A stretch of DNA of 64,000 bases. Origin: Umbelopsis isabellina. Taxonomy: Eukaryota > Mucoromycota > Umbelopsidomycetes > Umbelopsidales > Umbelopsidaceae. The position numbers and the translations under genes are program-made. Positions within the stretch are counted from its first letter, which is position 1. Each line of letters opens with the position of its first letter. This document shows positions 9,338-21,668 of the stretch, one piece after another. The stretch is taken from NCBI GenBank assembly GCA_016758905.1, contig JAEPQZ010000005.1, positions 1,054,001-1,118,000 of the forward strand, given 5' to 3'. The notes beneath the pieces are model-generated. The model saw only the letters and a program-made list of their open reading frames with translations. It was not told where the DNA came from and ran no database searches.

Positions 9338-9832
9338 GCAAACAATTTTTTTTATCTAATTGTTAAAATAGCATTTTTTTTTTATTTTCACACACGCTTG
9401 TATCTAAATCACTTACAGTGATTCGATACTAACTATACAGTATATAGCCTTTCAGAATAAACATTTATAAAAGTTTCAAATCATAGTCGGTAATCACTTG
9501 TGCCTCATATTAGACATATTAGAGAAGCTATGACATTTTACTTTTTAGAAACATGAATTCGAAATGTTTGTATTTTCTTGACAATCATAATGACTATCGT
9601 AAATAATATGCCCATCGAATTTCGGTGATCGCCGCACATGCTACCTTGTTAAGGATACCCAATCTCATAAGGTTGTTGTATATTTTAAATATAAGCGGGA
9701 AGAGAAATTGTAAAGTGGCTGTGGCTACTGAAGTGCCAGAGCGGACTATGAAATTCATCAGGAACGGGCTTTTGCAGCTATTATAGAAAATTTGGTGTCG
9801 CCTCCCGTAACTTTCTTGACCCGTATCATCCA
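9338..9832. other. Intergenic, IMPDH 3' end and myosin promoter
   Basis: Poly-T/A-rich 3' flank of IMPDH followed by the promoter of the myosin gene. No reading frame with recognisable content is seen. Confidence 0.5.
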
Positions 9833-12800
9833 ATGACGACTTCAGACATCTCGTCGCAGGCTCTGCGTCAGTCTCTGGAGGTCTTCTCTCCAGGAACTCG
9901 CGCATGGTTTACAGATGAGCAGGAAGCGTGGATCTCAGCTTCTGTTACGTCAAAGACCATGCAAGATGGCAACATCAAGATCACTTTTCAGGACGATAGT
10001 GATCCAAGCAAGGTGCGTAACTCTACAACAAGTTTTGAAGTTGTAACAACTGTAGTATGGTGTATTTTGGAGCTAGCTAGGAGAAAAGGTGCATAATGGC
10101 GCCTACACAATCGCCAAGCATTGTACTACATGTCACATGTCAACCTTTCGCAACTTTATCAACCAAGGTTCATCATCACGACATTTAAACACTCTGGTGT
10201 TGTCAGAACGAACTTGATCACTGGATAAGTTGATATATCATGGTTTTGGAAATAATAACGCTCATTTTCGTCTATTACTTTTATAGGAACATGTGTTTGA
10301 ATCAAGTATCAGTGCTTTAGAGAAGAATAATGGAGCAGATTTGCCACCTCTTAGAAATCCTCCCAAAATGGAAAATACGGATGATTTGACGACCTTGAGT
10401 TATCTGAATGAGCCAGCAGGTAATTAAGTAATAGCATACGTTAATTTAGCGGTGCGCAAAGTTATTGATCCGTCTCTTCTGCCAGTTTTGAACACGATTA
10501 AAACAAGATATCAGCAAAGAACGATATATACTTACTCTGGAATCGTCCTTATCGCCGCAAATCCATTCGATCGAGTTGCGCTTTATGAGCCTGATATCAT
10601 CCAGCAATACTCAGGTAGACGACGTGGAGAGCTCGAGCCACATTTGTTCGCTATCGCCGAAGATGCCTATCGTTGCATGATCCGAGAGCAAACTAATCAA
10701 ACCATTGTTGTTTCTGGAGAAAGTGGTGCTGGTAAAACTGTCAGCGCCAAGTACATCATGAGATATTTTGCAACCGCAGATGATAAGGAAAGCAGTGGCA
10801 AGAAGAAGAAAGCCGACACTGGAGGAATGACCGAAGTAGAGGAACAAATTCTTGGTGAGCTTTCGTTTTCAGGTTGCTTATTATTTATACGTCCATTGAC
10901 TTTTTCTCCATTTTTCTCTCAGCTACCAATCCTATTATGGAAGCATTTGGTAACGCAAAGACGACTAGAAACGATAACTCATCTCGTTTTGGCAAATATA
11001 TTGAGGTAATTTCACAGCCTTGAGATGAACAAACGATTAAAAGCAATAGAACTGATGACAACTCTCTATAGATTCAATTCGACAAAGGATCAAACATTAT
11101 CGGTGCTAAAATCAGAACGTATCTTTTGGAGCGTTCACGTTTGATATTCCAGCCCGAAACAGAGCGTAATTATCATATCTTTTATCAATTGTGTGCCGGT
11201 GCACCGGCTTCAGAAAGGAAGGAGTTTGAGCTTGGTGATTACAACAGCTTTCACTATTTGAACCAAAGTGGAATAGGAGTAATTCCAGGTGTAGACGATG
11301 TGGCAGAGTTTGAAATCACCCAAAGATCACTTTCCACTGTCGGCATTTCCGTTCAAGTGCAATGGCAAATTTTCAGGCTATTGGCTGCTCTATTGCACAT
11401 TGGTAATGTTCAGATTACTGGTCGCACAGACGCTGCCTTGGTCGATTCAGATCCTGCTTTGATCACTGCCACAAGACTTTTGGGCATTGAAATATCTGAG
11501 TTCCGCAAATGGATCATCAAGAAGCAAATCATCACCCGGTCTGAGAAGATTATCACCAATTTGACTGTGGCACAAGCACTAGTTGTCAAGGACTCTGTTG
11601 CCAAGTACATCTATGCTAATCTTTTTGATTGGCTGGTTAATGTGATCAACCAAAGTTTGTCAGCAAAGGATGTGGAAGCAATCTCCACCTTCATTGGTGT
11701 TCTTGATATTTACGGTTTTGAACATTTCAAGAAGAACTCTTTCGAACAATTCTGTATCAATTACGCTAACGAAAAGCTGCAGCAAGAGTTCAATCAACAC
11801 GTTTTCAAATTAGAACAGGAGGAATATATTCGCGAGGAAATCAACTGGCAGTTCATTGAATTCAGCGACAATCAAAAGTGCATTGAAATGATTGAAGGAA
11901 AACTTGGTATCCTATCATTGTTAGACGAGGAATGTCGTCTGCCATCTGGAACAGACCAAGGTTACTGCAACAAGCTTTACTCCACATTTGAAAAGCCACC
12001 GTACAAAGATTATTTCAAGAAGCCAAGATTTTCCAACGCTGCCTTTACAGTTGTGCATTATGCTCATGATGTTCAATACGAATCGGAAGGTTTCTTGGAT
12101 AAGAATAAGGACACTGTGCCGGATGAACATTTGGTCTTGTTGCAGTCTTCCAACTTTGACTTCTTGGTTGATATCTTGAGCGTTGGCCATGGTGATGACC
12201 ATGCTCAACCTGGAGAAACAAACCATAAGCGCATGAGTATGGTAAAGAAACCTACACTGGGTTCCATCTTTAAACACTCCTTGATCAGTCTCATGGACAC
12301 TATTGGCCAAACTAATGTTCACTATATTCGTTGTATCAAACCCAATGAAGCCAAAATTGCTTGGGAATTCGAGCCAAACATGGTTCTGGCTCAGCTTCGT
12401 GCATGTGGTGTACTTGAAACTATTCGTATTAGTTGCGCAGGTTATCCCTCACGTTGGACTTTTGATGAATTCGCAGAACGATACTATGCTTTAGTCAGTT
12501 CCAAATATTGGGATCCCAGTGTTCAACCTGATGTACGTCGTCTGACTGGAGTCATCTTGGACGCCTGCATACAAGATAAAGACAAGTATCAAGTCGGTAA
12601 AACAAAGATCTTTTTCCGCGCTGGACAACTTGCCTACCTGGAAAAGCTTCGTGCAGATAGATGGAACGATTGCGCAATCTTAATTCAGAAGAATATCCGT
12701 CGCTTCATCATGCGTATTCGTTACTTGAAGATGCGCGATCTAGCAGTGAGATTGCAAGCTGTTGCTCGCAAGAAGGTCGGTCAAGCCAACCTGCAATACC

Positions 12801-15324
12801 TACGCGAAGAAAAGGCTGCCATATTGGTTCAAAAGAATTGGAGACGTTACATTGCTCGCAAGCAATATTTGAAACAACGTGCATTTATTATTCGTCTACA
12901 AACACTTGCATTGGCTTATGTTGCTCGCAAGAGACACGCTGTTGTGCGAGAGCATAACGCAGCTATCCAGATCCAGCGTCTTGCTCGCGGCTGGGCTGCA
13001 CGTCGCAAGTTCAAGGCACAACGTGAGCATATTGTTCGCATTCAAACTTGCTTCCGTCGTCGACAAGCTCGTAAGCAACTACTTGCACTCAAGGCTGAGG
13101 CTCGCTCGGTTAGTCACTTCAAGGAAGTGTCCTACAAGCTTGAGAGTAAGGTTGTAGAGTTGACTCAGACACTCACTCAACAAAAGGAAGAGAAGGTCGT
13201 CCTGCAAGAAAAGGCTGCAAAACTTGAACAACAGGTCCGTGCATGGGTTGACCGTTATGACAAGCTAGATAAGAAAGCAAAGGACTTGGAAACCAATTTG
13301 CAAGCCCCCAAGTTGGATGCAGAATGGGATACTTTGCAACAAGAGCGTGACGCTTTGCATTCCAATTACCAGACTTCTTTGGACAAGATACGCCATCAAG
13401 ATAGTGAAATTGCTCGTCTTACTGAAGAGTTGACAAAACAAAAGAACGAAGTAGCTGCTTTGCGCCAGACATCACAAAAGATGTCCAAGTACATCGATGA
13501 ACCGGATATCAATGAACTAAAGAGTCAGATTTCAGCTTTGAAAGCACAGCTATCGCAAACTCTCAATCAACCACGAAGGCAAAACTCACTCAACAGCAGC
13601 GCACGTAACTTGTCACCAGTTAGCGAACGTTCTCGCGGTATGTCACCAGGTGCCTATGATCGACAAGAGAACGGTTTTGTTCCTTCATCGCAAAGAGGCC
13701 GTTCGCCCACTGGTAATGCTGCATTATATCGTCGAAACAGTATAGCTGATGTGAAGAAGAACAAGGTCAAGACATCATTAGATCGAGTCAGCCAAGTCGA
13801 TGTTAGAGCCACCTCCATTGATCAACTTGGTGTACGAGAACCCACTGACGATGAGTTTCGCGGTAGCCCTGCAGAAATCATCTATGCAATCTTGCACGAC
13901 GAGGACGCCTTACAAGAGGAAATTTTGAATGGGTTGATTCGCGATCTCAAGATCCCACAAGCTAACTCGCAGTCACCATTGTCCAAGAAAGAGGTATTGT
14001 TCCCAGCTCACGCCATTAGTATCTGTGCTTCTCATATGTGGAAGCTTGGCTATATGCAGGAATCTGAGAAGATGTTGTACACCGTTATGGATACAATCCA
14101 AAAGCAATGTCTGGTGAGTAAATGCGTCTTGCAATGTAAAACGGTGAGAAAAAGTTCTTAACATTATATGATAGTCTTATGCGGGGGATGATGCTATCAT
14201 TCCATGTGCATTCTGGTACAGCAACGTCCAAGAACTTCTTTCTTTGATTTGCAAAGCTGAGCAAGATTTCGAGCAGGAAATGAATCTCAACTCTATGAAT
14301 GGTATGAGGGCGGTAGGATGGCACGAATTTGAGAAACTCATTGCTACCATTAAGTATGAGATCCAATGCTTGGAAGACAATATTTTCCATGCTTGGATGA
14401 CAGAGATGAAGCGTCGATTGAATAAGATGGCTGTGCCAGCACTCATAGAGAGTCAATCATTGCCAGGCTTCGTCACCAGCGAAACTGGTCGGTTCTTAAA
14501 CAAGATAATTGGCTCCAGCCAACCTGCATTCAGCATGGATGATTTGCTTGGTCACCTTAATACAGTGTACCACTCAATGCGTCGCTACTACATTGAGAAC
14601 TTTGTCTCTCAACAAGTTCTTATTGAGTTGCTCAAATTGATTGGCACTGTCACCTTCAATGACTTGGTTATGCGACGTAATTTTTCATCTTGGAAGCGAG
14701 GTAATTTTTTCGCATACTCCCCGTAGTTTCAGCCAAAATGGATCACTTAACATATTTCATTCAGCTATGCAAATCCAATATAATATCACACGATTGGAAG
14801 AGTGGTGCAAGAGCCATGAAGTACCTGAAGGAGCCTTGCAACTAGAACATCTGATGCAAGCTACCAAGCTTTTGCAGCTCAAGAAAGCCACCTTAGAAGA
14901 TATTCACATCATCTACGATGTGTGCTGGATGCTCACACCCACTCAAATACAAAAGCTAATCACAAATTATTATGTTGCCGACTATGAGGTATGACAAATT
15001 ACAGCAACATTCGACGTGCTTGAGCCATTTATCTAACATATCTTTGGTATCACAGAGCCCCATTAGTCACGAGATTATGCGAGTTGTAGCCGCGCATGTA
15101 GTCAGTGGTGACAAGAACGATATATTGCTGCTGGACAGTGTCTCGCTCGATGATACCCCGTTTGAATTGCCTCCTGAGCGCGAGGTTACCCCAGAGGCAT
15201 ATTTGCCATCATTCGTAAGTTAACACGTTTACCACATCATCTTTGTATCTAATCATACTGACACATATGTTTCTTCTCGTAGCTCAACCTGAAGCGAGTG
15301 CAGAAGCTGGTTGCGCTAGCATAG
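9833..15324 (+). CDS. Class V myosin heavy chain
   Basis: Nine exons: 9833-10012, 10287-10419, 10486-10854, 10923-11005, 11072-14113, 14175-14700, 14765-14988, 15056-15214 and 15283-15324 (1585 residues, close to yeast Myo2). It is an actin-based motor carrying vesicles, organelles and secretory cargo to growing tips. It has an N-terminal SH3-like part, then the motor with P-loop GESGAGKT (182-189), switch region NNSSRFGK and switch [10 protein letters not shown]. Six IQ motifs follow the converter and would bind light chains. Next comes a coiled coil and a Ser-rich linker. The C-terminal globular DIL cargo domain ends [13 protein letters not shown]. The intron 2 acceptor at 10485 was chosen because it restores the family motif NEPAVL; an upstream AG at 10449 would insert 12 residues. 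Orthology to MYO2/MYO4-type myosins is secure; a yeast symbol is not assigned because copy number is unknown. Confidence 0.96.
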
Positions 15325-16061
15325 AAAGCACCCAAATAAACGAGACACACAGTATATATATACATAGAGAAGTTTTGACGTTATCTTATCCGTATTTACA
15401 CACATACTTTCTACCTATCTGCAAAAATATGAGTTAGCCCTTCTATCCATGCATGTTGCTTTGTGTTGCAACACTAATCTTCTCACATGTATAAGTTTAA
15501 TAGCATATCAATCAAAAAGAGGGAGAGCATTTGCATAAAATAGATGGTGACTATGGAGTCTCATAAACCTCTCGTAGACCATTGTCAGACGGTAGCAAAT
15601 TGCTCAGGTACATTAGTTTATGAGTTTTGTACAACGAGATATATTGCATTGGTGCTCAACAAAACTCAATATGTTTAACCAGGGTGTGCAAACCGGGTAC
15701 TGAGCGGACTCGATAAAGTTATTCAGGGCAAGTAGTTGATATCATAAATGGATGTGAGACAAATAAGGCGTAGCTGTCGGTTGCCACTCATGGATTGAAA
15801 TATTCTAGTCCTGGATGAAATTGGTGCCTGAAAAAGAATAACGATATTGTTTTGTGTTCGCGTTGCTTTGGGCATAACAATGTTTTTTTTCTTGGCGCAG
15901 CATATAGAGCACGTTGAGTTTTGCCATACAAATCAAGGTGACGAGCTGTTGTACTATTTAAAGGTGGGCCAATAAGCTCAGCAGCTGTGTGGCGAGACAA
16001 TAAAGGGCCACTCGCGTTCGCCATCTGCTTTGTTTCTTTTTCTTCATCGCAATCCTAAAGA
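15325..16061. other. Intergenic, no gene recognised
   Basis: This 737-bp gap holds the myosin 3' UTR and the WW-protein promoter. It contains a 9-bp inverted repeat, CTCATAAAC (15560-15568) and GTTTATGAG (15616-15624). No target-site duplication is evident. Nothing else stands out. Confidence 0.45.
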
Positions 16062-17045
16062 ATGTCAGCGCCACTACCTCAAGGTATGCACTTGCTGAAA
16101 ATAAAGCGAAAATATTAACATTTTGCTCTACTTTTTTTACTCATACACTTTTTTCTCTTTGACCATAGGCTGGGAAGCTCGATGGGACCAAAACTCTGGC
16201 AAATAGTGAGTATCTCTTAACATTCTTGGCTATATTTCATCCCAATTATTAATTGTCAACCAACAGCTACTTCATTGATCACAATACCCATACCACCTCC
16301 TGGGAAGACCCACGAAGCAGAGGATATCAAGCTCCCCCTCCTCCACCTTCATATGGCAGCCCTCCTCCTCCTCAGCAGCAACGTTCGCAGTATGGAGGTG
16401 GCTATGGTGGTGGCTCACCCTACGCCACACCTCCCAGCCAATATGGCGGTGGTTCTCCCTATCCTCCTCCTCAGCAACAGCAGTATAGTGGTGGCTATGA
16501 ACCAAACCGCGGTTATGGTGGTTCGCCCTACCAAAGTCCTCCTCCACCAGTCCCACAAAAGAAGCCCGGTATGTCTAATGGCATGAAGCTAGCTGCAGGT
16601 GCTGCAGTTGCTGGTTTGGCTGGTTTTGCAATTGGCGAAGTTGTTGAGCATGAAAAGGACGAAGACAGAGAACAAGATAGACGCCTAGAACGTTTGGAGA
16701 GAGAAGAAGACATGGACAGATATCGTGGTGACGAATACGGTGGTGGCTATGGTGGTGGTTATGGCGGCGGCGGTTATGGCGGTGGCAGTACCACCGTCAT
16801 TGAAGAAGATCGCGGTTGGTTCGGCAATGATAGCGAGACTATTATCCAGTCAGGTAAGCCTGGTGAATTCTACCTTGGCATTATTGCTAAATATGGTATT
16901 AATTAGGAATTGTTGGTTTACAGATGGCTATGGCGATACCACAGTAATTGAAAAGGATGATGGCTGGTTCCGAGACACTGAAACTATCACCGAAACTGAT
17001 CGTTATGGTGACACTACAGTTACAGAGGAGAGCAGCTGGTTTTAA
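16062..17045 (+). CDS. WW-domain protein with Gly-rich tail repeats
   Basis: Exons 16062-16083, 16169-16205, 16267-16853 and 16924-17045 encode 255 residues. Splicing through a 22-nt first exon and a 37-nt second exon rebuilds an N-terminal WW domain (about residues 5-36) with both tryptophans (GWEARWDQNSG and TTSWEDP). This domain would bind proline-rich ligands. A Pro/Gly/Tyr-rich stretch (PPPPSYG, GGGYGGG type) follows. Then comes a short hydrophobic Gly/Ala segment (MKLAAGAAVAGLAGFAIGEV) that could touch or span a membrane, and an acidic-basic helix. The C-terminus repeats a TTVIEEDRGWF-like unit three times (second copy TTVIEKDDGWF, last TTVTEESSWF). The function is unknown. WW proteins of this low-complexity kind are common in fungi. 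Gene structure is well supported, function is not. Confidence 0.85.
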
Positions 17046-17296
17046 AGCAATGATATCCCATTCTTTTTTTTTTTTAAGACATTCACATATATAGCTTATT
17101 TTTTGGAAACGCAATAAATTGATACCACAAATAAGACCATTTATTTTCATAGACTGCTACTGGTTTATACCACTGGTTGAATTTCGTATATCAAACATCC
17201 GTTGTTTGAAGTTCCTTCCCAACCGCGCGTTCCAGAGGTACTAATCATATACCGACTTGTTGGATCAATCACTAATAATGCAAAAAACCATATAAA

Positions 17297-19070
17297 TTAA
17301 TTTGTCCTCATCACCTTGACATGGGGAATATTATACGTACATAGGCTTGAAATAACCGCTCCGTGATGTCCTGGCAAGATGGTGAATGGGATCACGGACG
17401 ATAATTTGGTAGGTTTGACGAAACCGCCATCATCCCCTGGTTGGATAGTAAATGTTGAATCTATTGAGGTATTCCACATACGAATGTTATCGTTCGAAGC
17501 ACTAAAAGTCAAACAATTAGCTCACAACACAACATCACCGTATAATGGGAATGGATTGTGTTTGTTCTTACCAGACAATATGTGAGCCATTGGGTAAACT
17601 TGCTACACATGATACGGGACCTGAATTCGCAGGCATGCGAAATGATCTGATCAACTTTTGAGCAGCGAAATCATATTCATCCACAGTTCCATTCCTTCGG
17701 CCTGTATATATCTTTGAACCATCTGCACCCCAACACGCCTGCAATATACCAATATTTTAAAAAGGTGTCTAGAAAATCACATTGGTTCATGTAATGCCTT
17801 ACTGAAAGTGTCCACGGTGGAGTTTTATCTGGCAGACTGAGACGTCGAGCCGCTTCGGTCGGTTCCCGCCGATCCCAAATTAAACAATTTCCGTCAATAC
17901 TAGTGGTGAGCATGATATTAGGGTCCTTGAACATAGGGTCTGGACCAATTTCTTCGACTTGTTCATCCTTCTCTTCGCTTGTATGCATGTCTTCATCATC
18001 TTCATTTTTTATATCCTCTGCCTCCTCCTTCTTGTCCGCCTCTCCATTGGAGTCAGCACTTGCAACTTCTTTGTGTAGCGGTCGAAAGGAAGCCGACGAT
18101 ATTTGTGAGCTGTACCCACCATATTCACGCACAATTGATCCTGTTTCTAAGTCCCACTCCTAACAGACGATTAATAACCATCATTAGGCTAATAACAATC
18201 AAGAGCCTGTTCGAACTTACCACAATGCTTTTGTCCCATGAGCCACTAATGAACGATCGCTCCTCAGGCATGATTGTCAAAACCGACACAGGAGCGGTAT
18301 GCTTCCGAAATACATGGTGACACTTTCCTTCTTCATGTCTTACTGTAACCAGATTGATAGATCCGTTTTCCAAACCAGACAATGCCCAAAGGCCCTCAGA
18401 GTGAATATCTAGACTATATACAGGGGACAATTTCGACTCTGGTACTGGCGTAACTTCGATGCTTTCACTCGACTCTGCTTTTACTTTCACCTCCTCTGGC
18501 TGTTCTTCGTTTTCCCACCAGGACGCAAGGTAACCTGCTTTAGTGATAGAGTCGACTAATTGATGTCGCTGCGCTTGGGTCAGAGTGGACTTTCCGTTCA
18601 TGGAAGCAAAGAAATCCCATTTTCGGATATAACCGTCTTCAGATCCCGTTACAAACCATCTAAAGCATCTGGTTGCTGCTACCGAATAAATAGGATTCGG
18701 GTGTATGGCGGCTCCCTGAACAATGATTGATATTTCAACAGGTTTGATCAATAACGATTAATGTCGGCTGGTCATAAATTACCTGAGGTATTATATTATA
18801 TGTTTTACAGTCATCTGCATGAGGTTTCATTCTTGGTAATACGCGTTTCTGGATAGTATCGTCAATTGTACTGGGCTGTTGCTCTTCTGACGTGGGTATA
18901 AGGTCTAAGCAGGTGAGCCAAGAAGTTCAGTTTTGACGTTTACCAATTCGACGAGTACGCATGATCAACTTACCCTCCGTATCCATCATGTCGGTACCAT
19001 CGTCAGAAACATTATCCAATTGGACAGTGGTATCCTCGTTCAGATCGACATCCTCTTCATCGGACGACAT
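17297..19070 (-). CDS. SPT8: SAGA subunit Spt8 (WD40)
   Basis: Six exons on the minus strand: 18974-19070, 18783-18904, 18221-18715, 17803-18159, 17572-17738 and 17297-17501 (480 residues). Spt8 is the WD40 subunit of SAGA that contacts TBP and controls its delivery to promoters. The acidic N-terminus (SSDEEDVDLNED) is typical. The conserved block VTGSEDGYIRKWDFFASMNGK, the short loop with SWWENEE, and the closing LPGHHGAVISSL strand are diagnostic of Spt8 rather than of generic WD proteins. About seven WD repeats can be counted, with an acidic, Lys/Glu-rich insertion around residue 300. All exon phases agree. It is convergent with the WW-protein gene (251-bp gap). A second SAGA subunit, SGF73, lies 26 kb away. 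Confidence 0.93.
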
Positions 19071-19944
19071 GTTGCAAGATAATGGTCACAGCGGTCGGGA
19101 ACTGATCAACCGCTTGAGCTTTCATACTGGTCAAAAAATTTTGTCACAAAAACTGCAACGCTGTAACGACTTCCGCCTTCCTTCAAGTGGTCGTTAAACG
19201 CACGTATTACAACAAAATTTACAATAATCGATAACTCATGAAATCAAGTAAGATTTTGTGCTGAAATACAGATAATGACTTTTAATGAGCGGGTAACTGC
19301 TACATAACAGCCAAATCGACGTGAACTTACGCGAGCTTGAAAACTAAAAAGAGACATGGCTAGGATCTAATTACAACAGTTATAGTTCATTATACTGGCT
19401 TTCAATATTCCGTTATTTGCGATAGAGTATTTATGAGTTCTATAGATAAAGTTCTATTGCGAAGTTTGCTAATTGGAGGTTACTAAATTATTAAACCGCT
19501 TTTTTCGCGGTTTAGACTGCAAATCTCCGTGTAGCAGACGGTGACACAGCTGAAAAGCCTTTTCTAAATTATCTCAAATTTTGGCTATGAACCACCTCTT
19601 CTAACAAGAGAACATCAAATTGATTTTATCTCGAGATAGCAAAGTAATTGAGGAAGATTTGCATAGAATTTGATACAATGTCGCAAAAGGAGCCTGCGTG
19701 TTTACCTCAGCCGAAAATATGCTGCTTCAATTAACCAGGGTCACGTGTATGGCGTATATCTCGTTAATGCGGTGGAGCTGGATGTAACTGAGAGAGTGTG
19801 CGCAACACCTTTGTGCCACTACAGGGTAAAAATAAACGTTGGGTTTTGACACACCTGCAAGTCAAGTCTCCCTTCCTCCTTTCCTTTTCCTTTTTTTTTT
19901 TTCCTTCCCTTCCTTTTCCATTATTATATTGCTGTGGGCTCAAC
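19071..19944. promoter_or_regulatory. Divergent promoter region, SPT8 and orphan gene
   Basis: This 874-bp AT-rich region lies between divergently transcribed genes. A pyrimidine-rich tract (19866-19919) immediately precedes the downstream start codon and probably lies in its 5' leader. A short inverted repeat, AACCGC (19494-19499) and GCGGTT (19507-19512), flanks a T-rich spacer. No other gene is evident. Confidence 0.4.
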
Positions 19945-21185
19945 ATGCGTCTTTTCAAGCTGTGCATTGGATGCTATGGCGAACAAGATCGTGACTTTGC
20001 AATGTACTTTTTCGATTCACCTATTACCCCTCCAGGTGGTGGCCATACCAACGAGGATAATTTTTGGAAGTTCGAGGATCTGCAAGCAATTTTTCGAGCC
20101 ATACCACTAGCGATCAATCAGATAGCCCCTACATATCGTAATTCACATGAATACATCCGCCGAGATGCACATGGCAACCATTTTGTAGCGGCAAAAGCAT
20201 TGTTAGACTTGTCTACTTACATGCAAATTGATGTTCTCGGCCGACTTTGTGTTCTTAGTCGTCAGGATATCCGCAATGGCCGAGCGGAAAGCATTTGTAA
20301 ATCATTAGACATACACCCGACTCGAGCTCATATGATGATAGAACAGGAATTTACACCTTCTGACAAGACTCCACCATCACCAATGACACCCAGTCAAGGC
20401 ACTAATATCAACAAACGCAAAGTATCTGTGTTAGAAAGGTAAATAGTATTTCTTGGTTATATTGAGAGAGGTCAGGCTTTGCCTGTTTAATGAAAACGAA
20501 TGCAGCGGAGGTTAGAAATGCATATTTAGACAGGCAGTGTGTAACGCGACAATCTCATAAACATACTGCTTGCTTTAATTTGCAATATAAATATAATTAT
20601 TTTTATTTGATTTCAAATTTTTCCTAACCATATCGTCGTCTTTGCTTTAGCCCAAATACCAGACCTTCCGGAAAGCAATCCTTATTGGCGAAAAGATTGG
20701 CTGGAAAGCATAGACCGCTGACCATCTACGCTGCTCCTTATGCCGATCAAGGTAACACAGTCCGTACAGCTCCAGTCAAGCAATACAGCGACCAGCAACT
20801 GTTGGCTCCGCCGATTGTCCAATCTCAGCAAAAACAAATATACCCTCATCCACCACAGCGCCCAAATAACTCGCAGATGAAGCCATTTGAGGATCTGTTT
20901 GATACCATCGAAGCCACGCGCACTTTAAAGGAAAATCTCGATGATCAAATTAGACGTGCGTCGCATATCATGACCGAATTGCATACGTCTTCAATTAAAC
21001 AGATCGTTGACACCGAAATGCAATCGCTAAATCAATTTATCGACAGTAAGCTAGAACGTTTGTTGACCGAATGTTCTACTCGTCTTGCCAAGTTGGAGTC
21101 GAAACCAGTGTCCGCCAGTCCCAGCTTACAAGAACTTCTTAATCGGATTGAGAAATTAGAAAGTCGTGACAATCACTCAAAATAG
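19945..21185 (+). CDS. Orphan protein with C-terminal coiled coil
   Basis: Exons 19945-20438 and 20651-21185 encode 342 residues; the splice keeps frame (ag|c). I do not recognise the family. The N-terminal 150 residues look folded, with conserved-looking segments such as FWKFEDLQAIFRAIPLAIN and the following helices, and a Cys pair in CIGC near the start. The middle is Ser/Pro-rich (SDKTPPSPMTPSQG). The last 90 residues are strongly helical and charged (DTIEATRTLKENLDDQI and LLNRIEKLE), typical of a coiled coil. The start at 19945 is preferred because upstream in-frame sequence is a pyrimidine tract. Membership in a Mucoromycota-specific family is possible. Confidence 0.7.
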
Positions 21186-21668
21186 TACGTAACTAATGTA
21201 ATTGAATAAAGTGTTTTATTTTTATTTTTATTTTGTGGGGATCGCCGGCTAATGTTGAAAAAGAAATTAAATTTCGTGTATATGAAGCTTACTTGTGGGG
21301 CTTGTGACAACGTTTTTGTAGCGCTCAGGCCCTGCTAGCGTCTTGCCGTGTTATATGGCAATATGACGACTTGATCCGTCCCTTAAGCTGTACAAGTTAA
21401 TGGCCAGGCTTTTGCTTCATGTCGTTGAAATGTCTATTGGTTTTCAGCAGTAGCAGGATTTGGCATAAAATTTTATTTTTATTTGTATTTGTGTATTTCT
21501 ACATGTTTAGGGTACGTTAACGACTTTTTGAGCTGCAACATAATGACATAAAAAAGTTCTGGTAGGCATGGGTATATTGTATCTACAGAAATACACAACG
21601 TAAGCAGCTCGTAATAATGTGGCTTACTGTAGTAGTTGGTATATTCGAAGGTCCAGCCTCTTTTTAAT
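21186..21668. other. Convergent intergenic region
   Basis: This 483-bp stretch lies between two convergent genes and holds both 3' UTRs. T-rich runs around 21220 and 21475 fit polyadenylation regions. TTGTGGGG occurs twice (near 21233 and 21293). No gene is seen. Confidence 0.45.

Noticed and set aside
10450-10485. A longer third myosin exon starting after the AG at 10449
   Set aside because: It would insert 12 residues into the conserved NEPAVL motif. The AG at 10485 keeps frame and restores the motif.
15560-15624. Nine-bp inverted repeat suggesting a MITE
   Set aside because: Arms are short, there is no target-site duplication and no second copy in the window.
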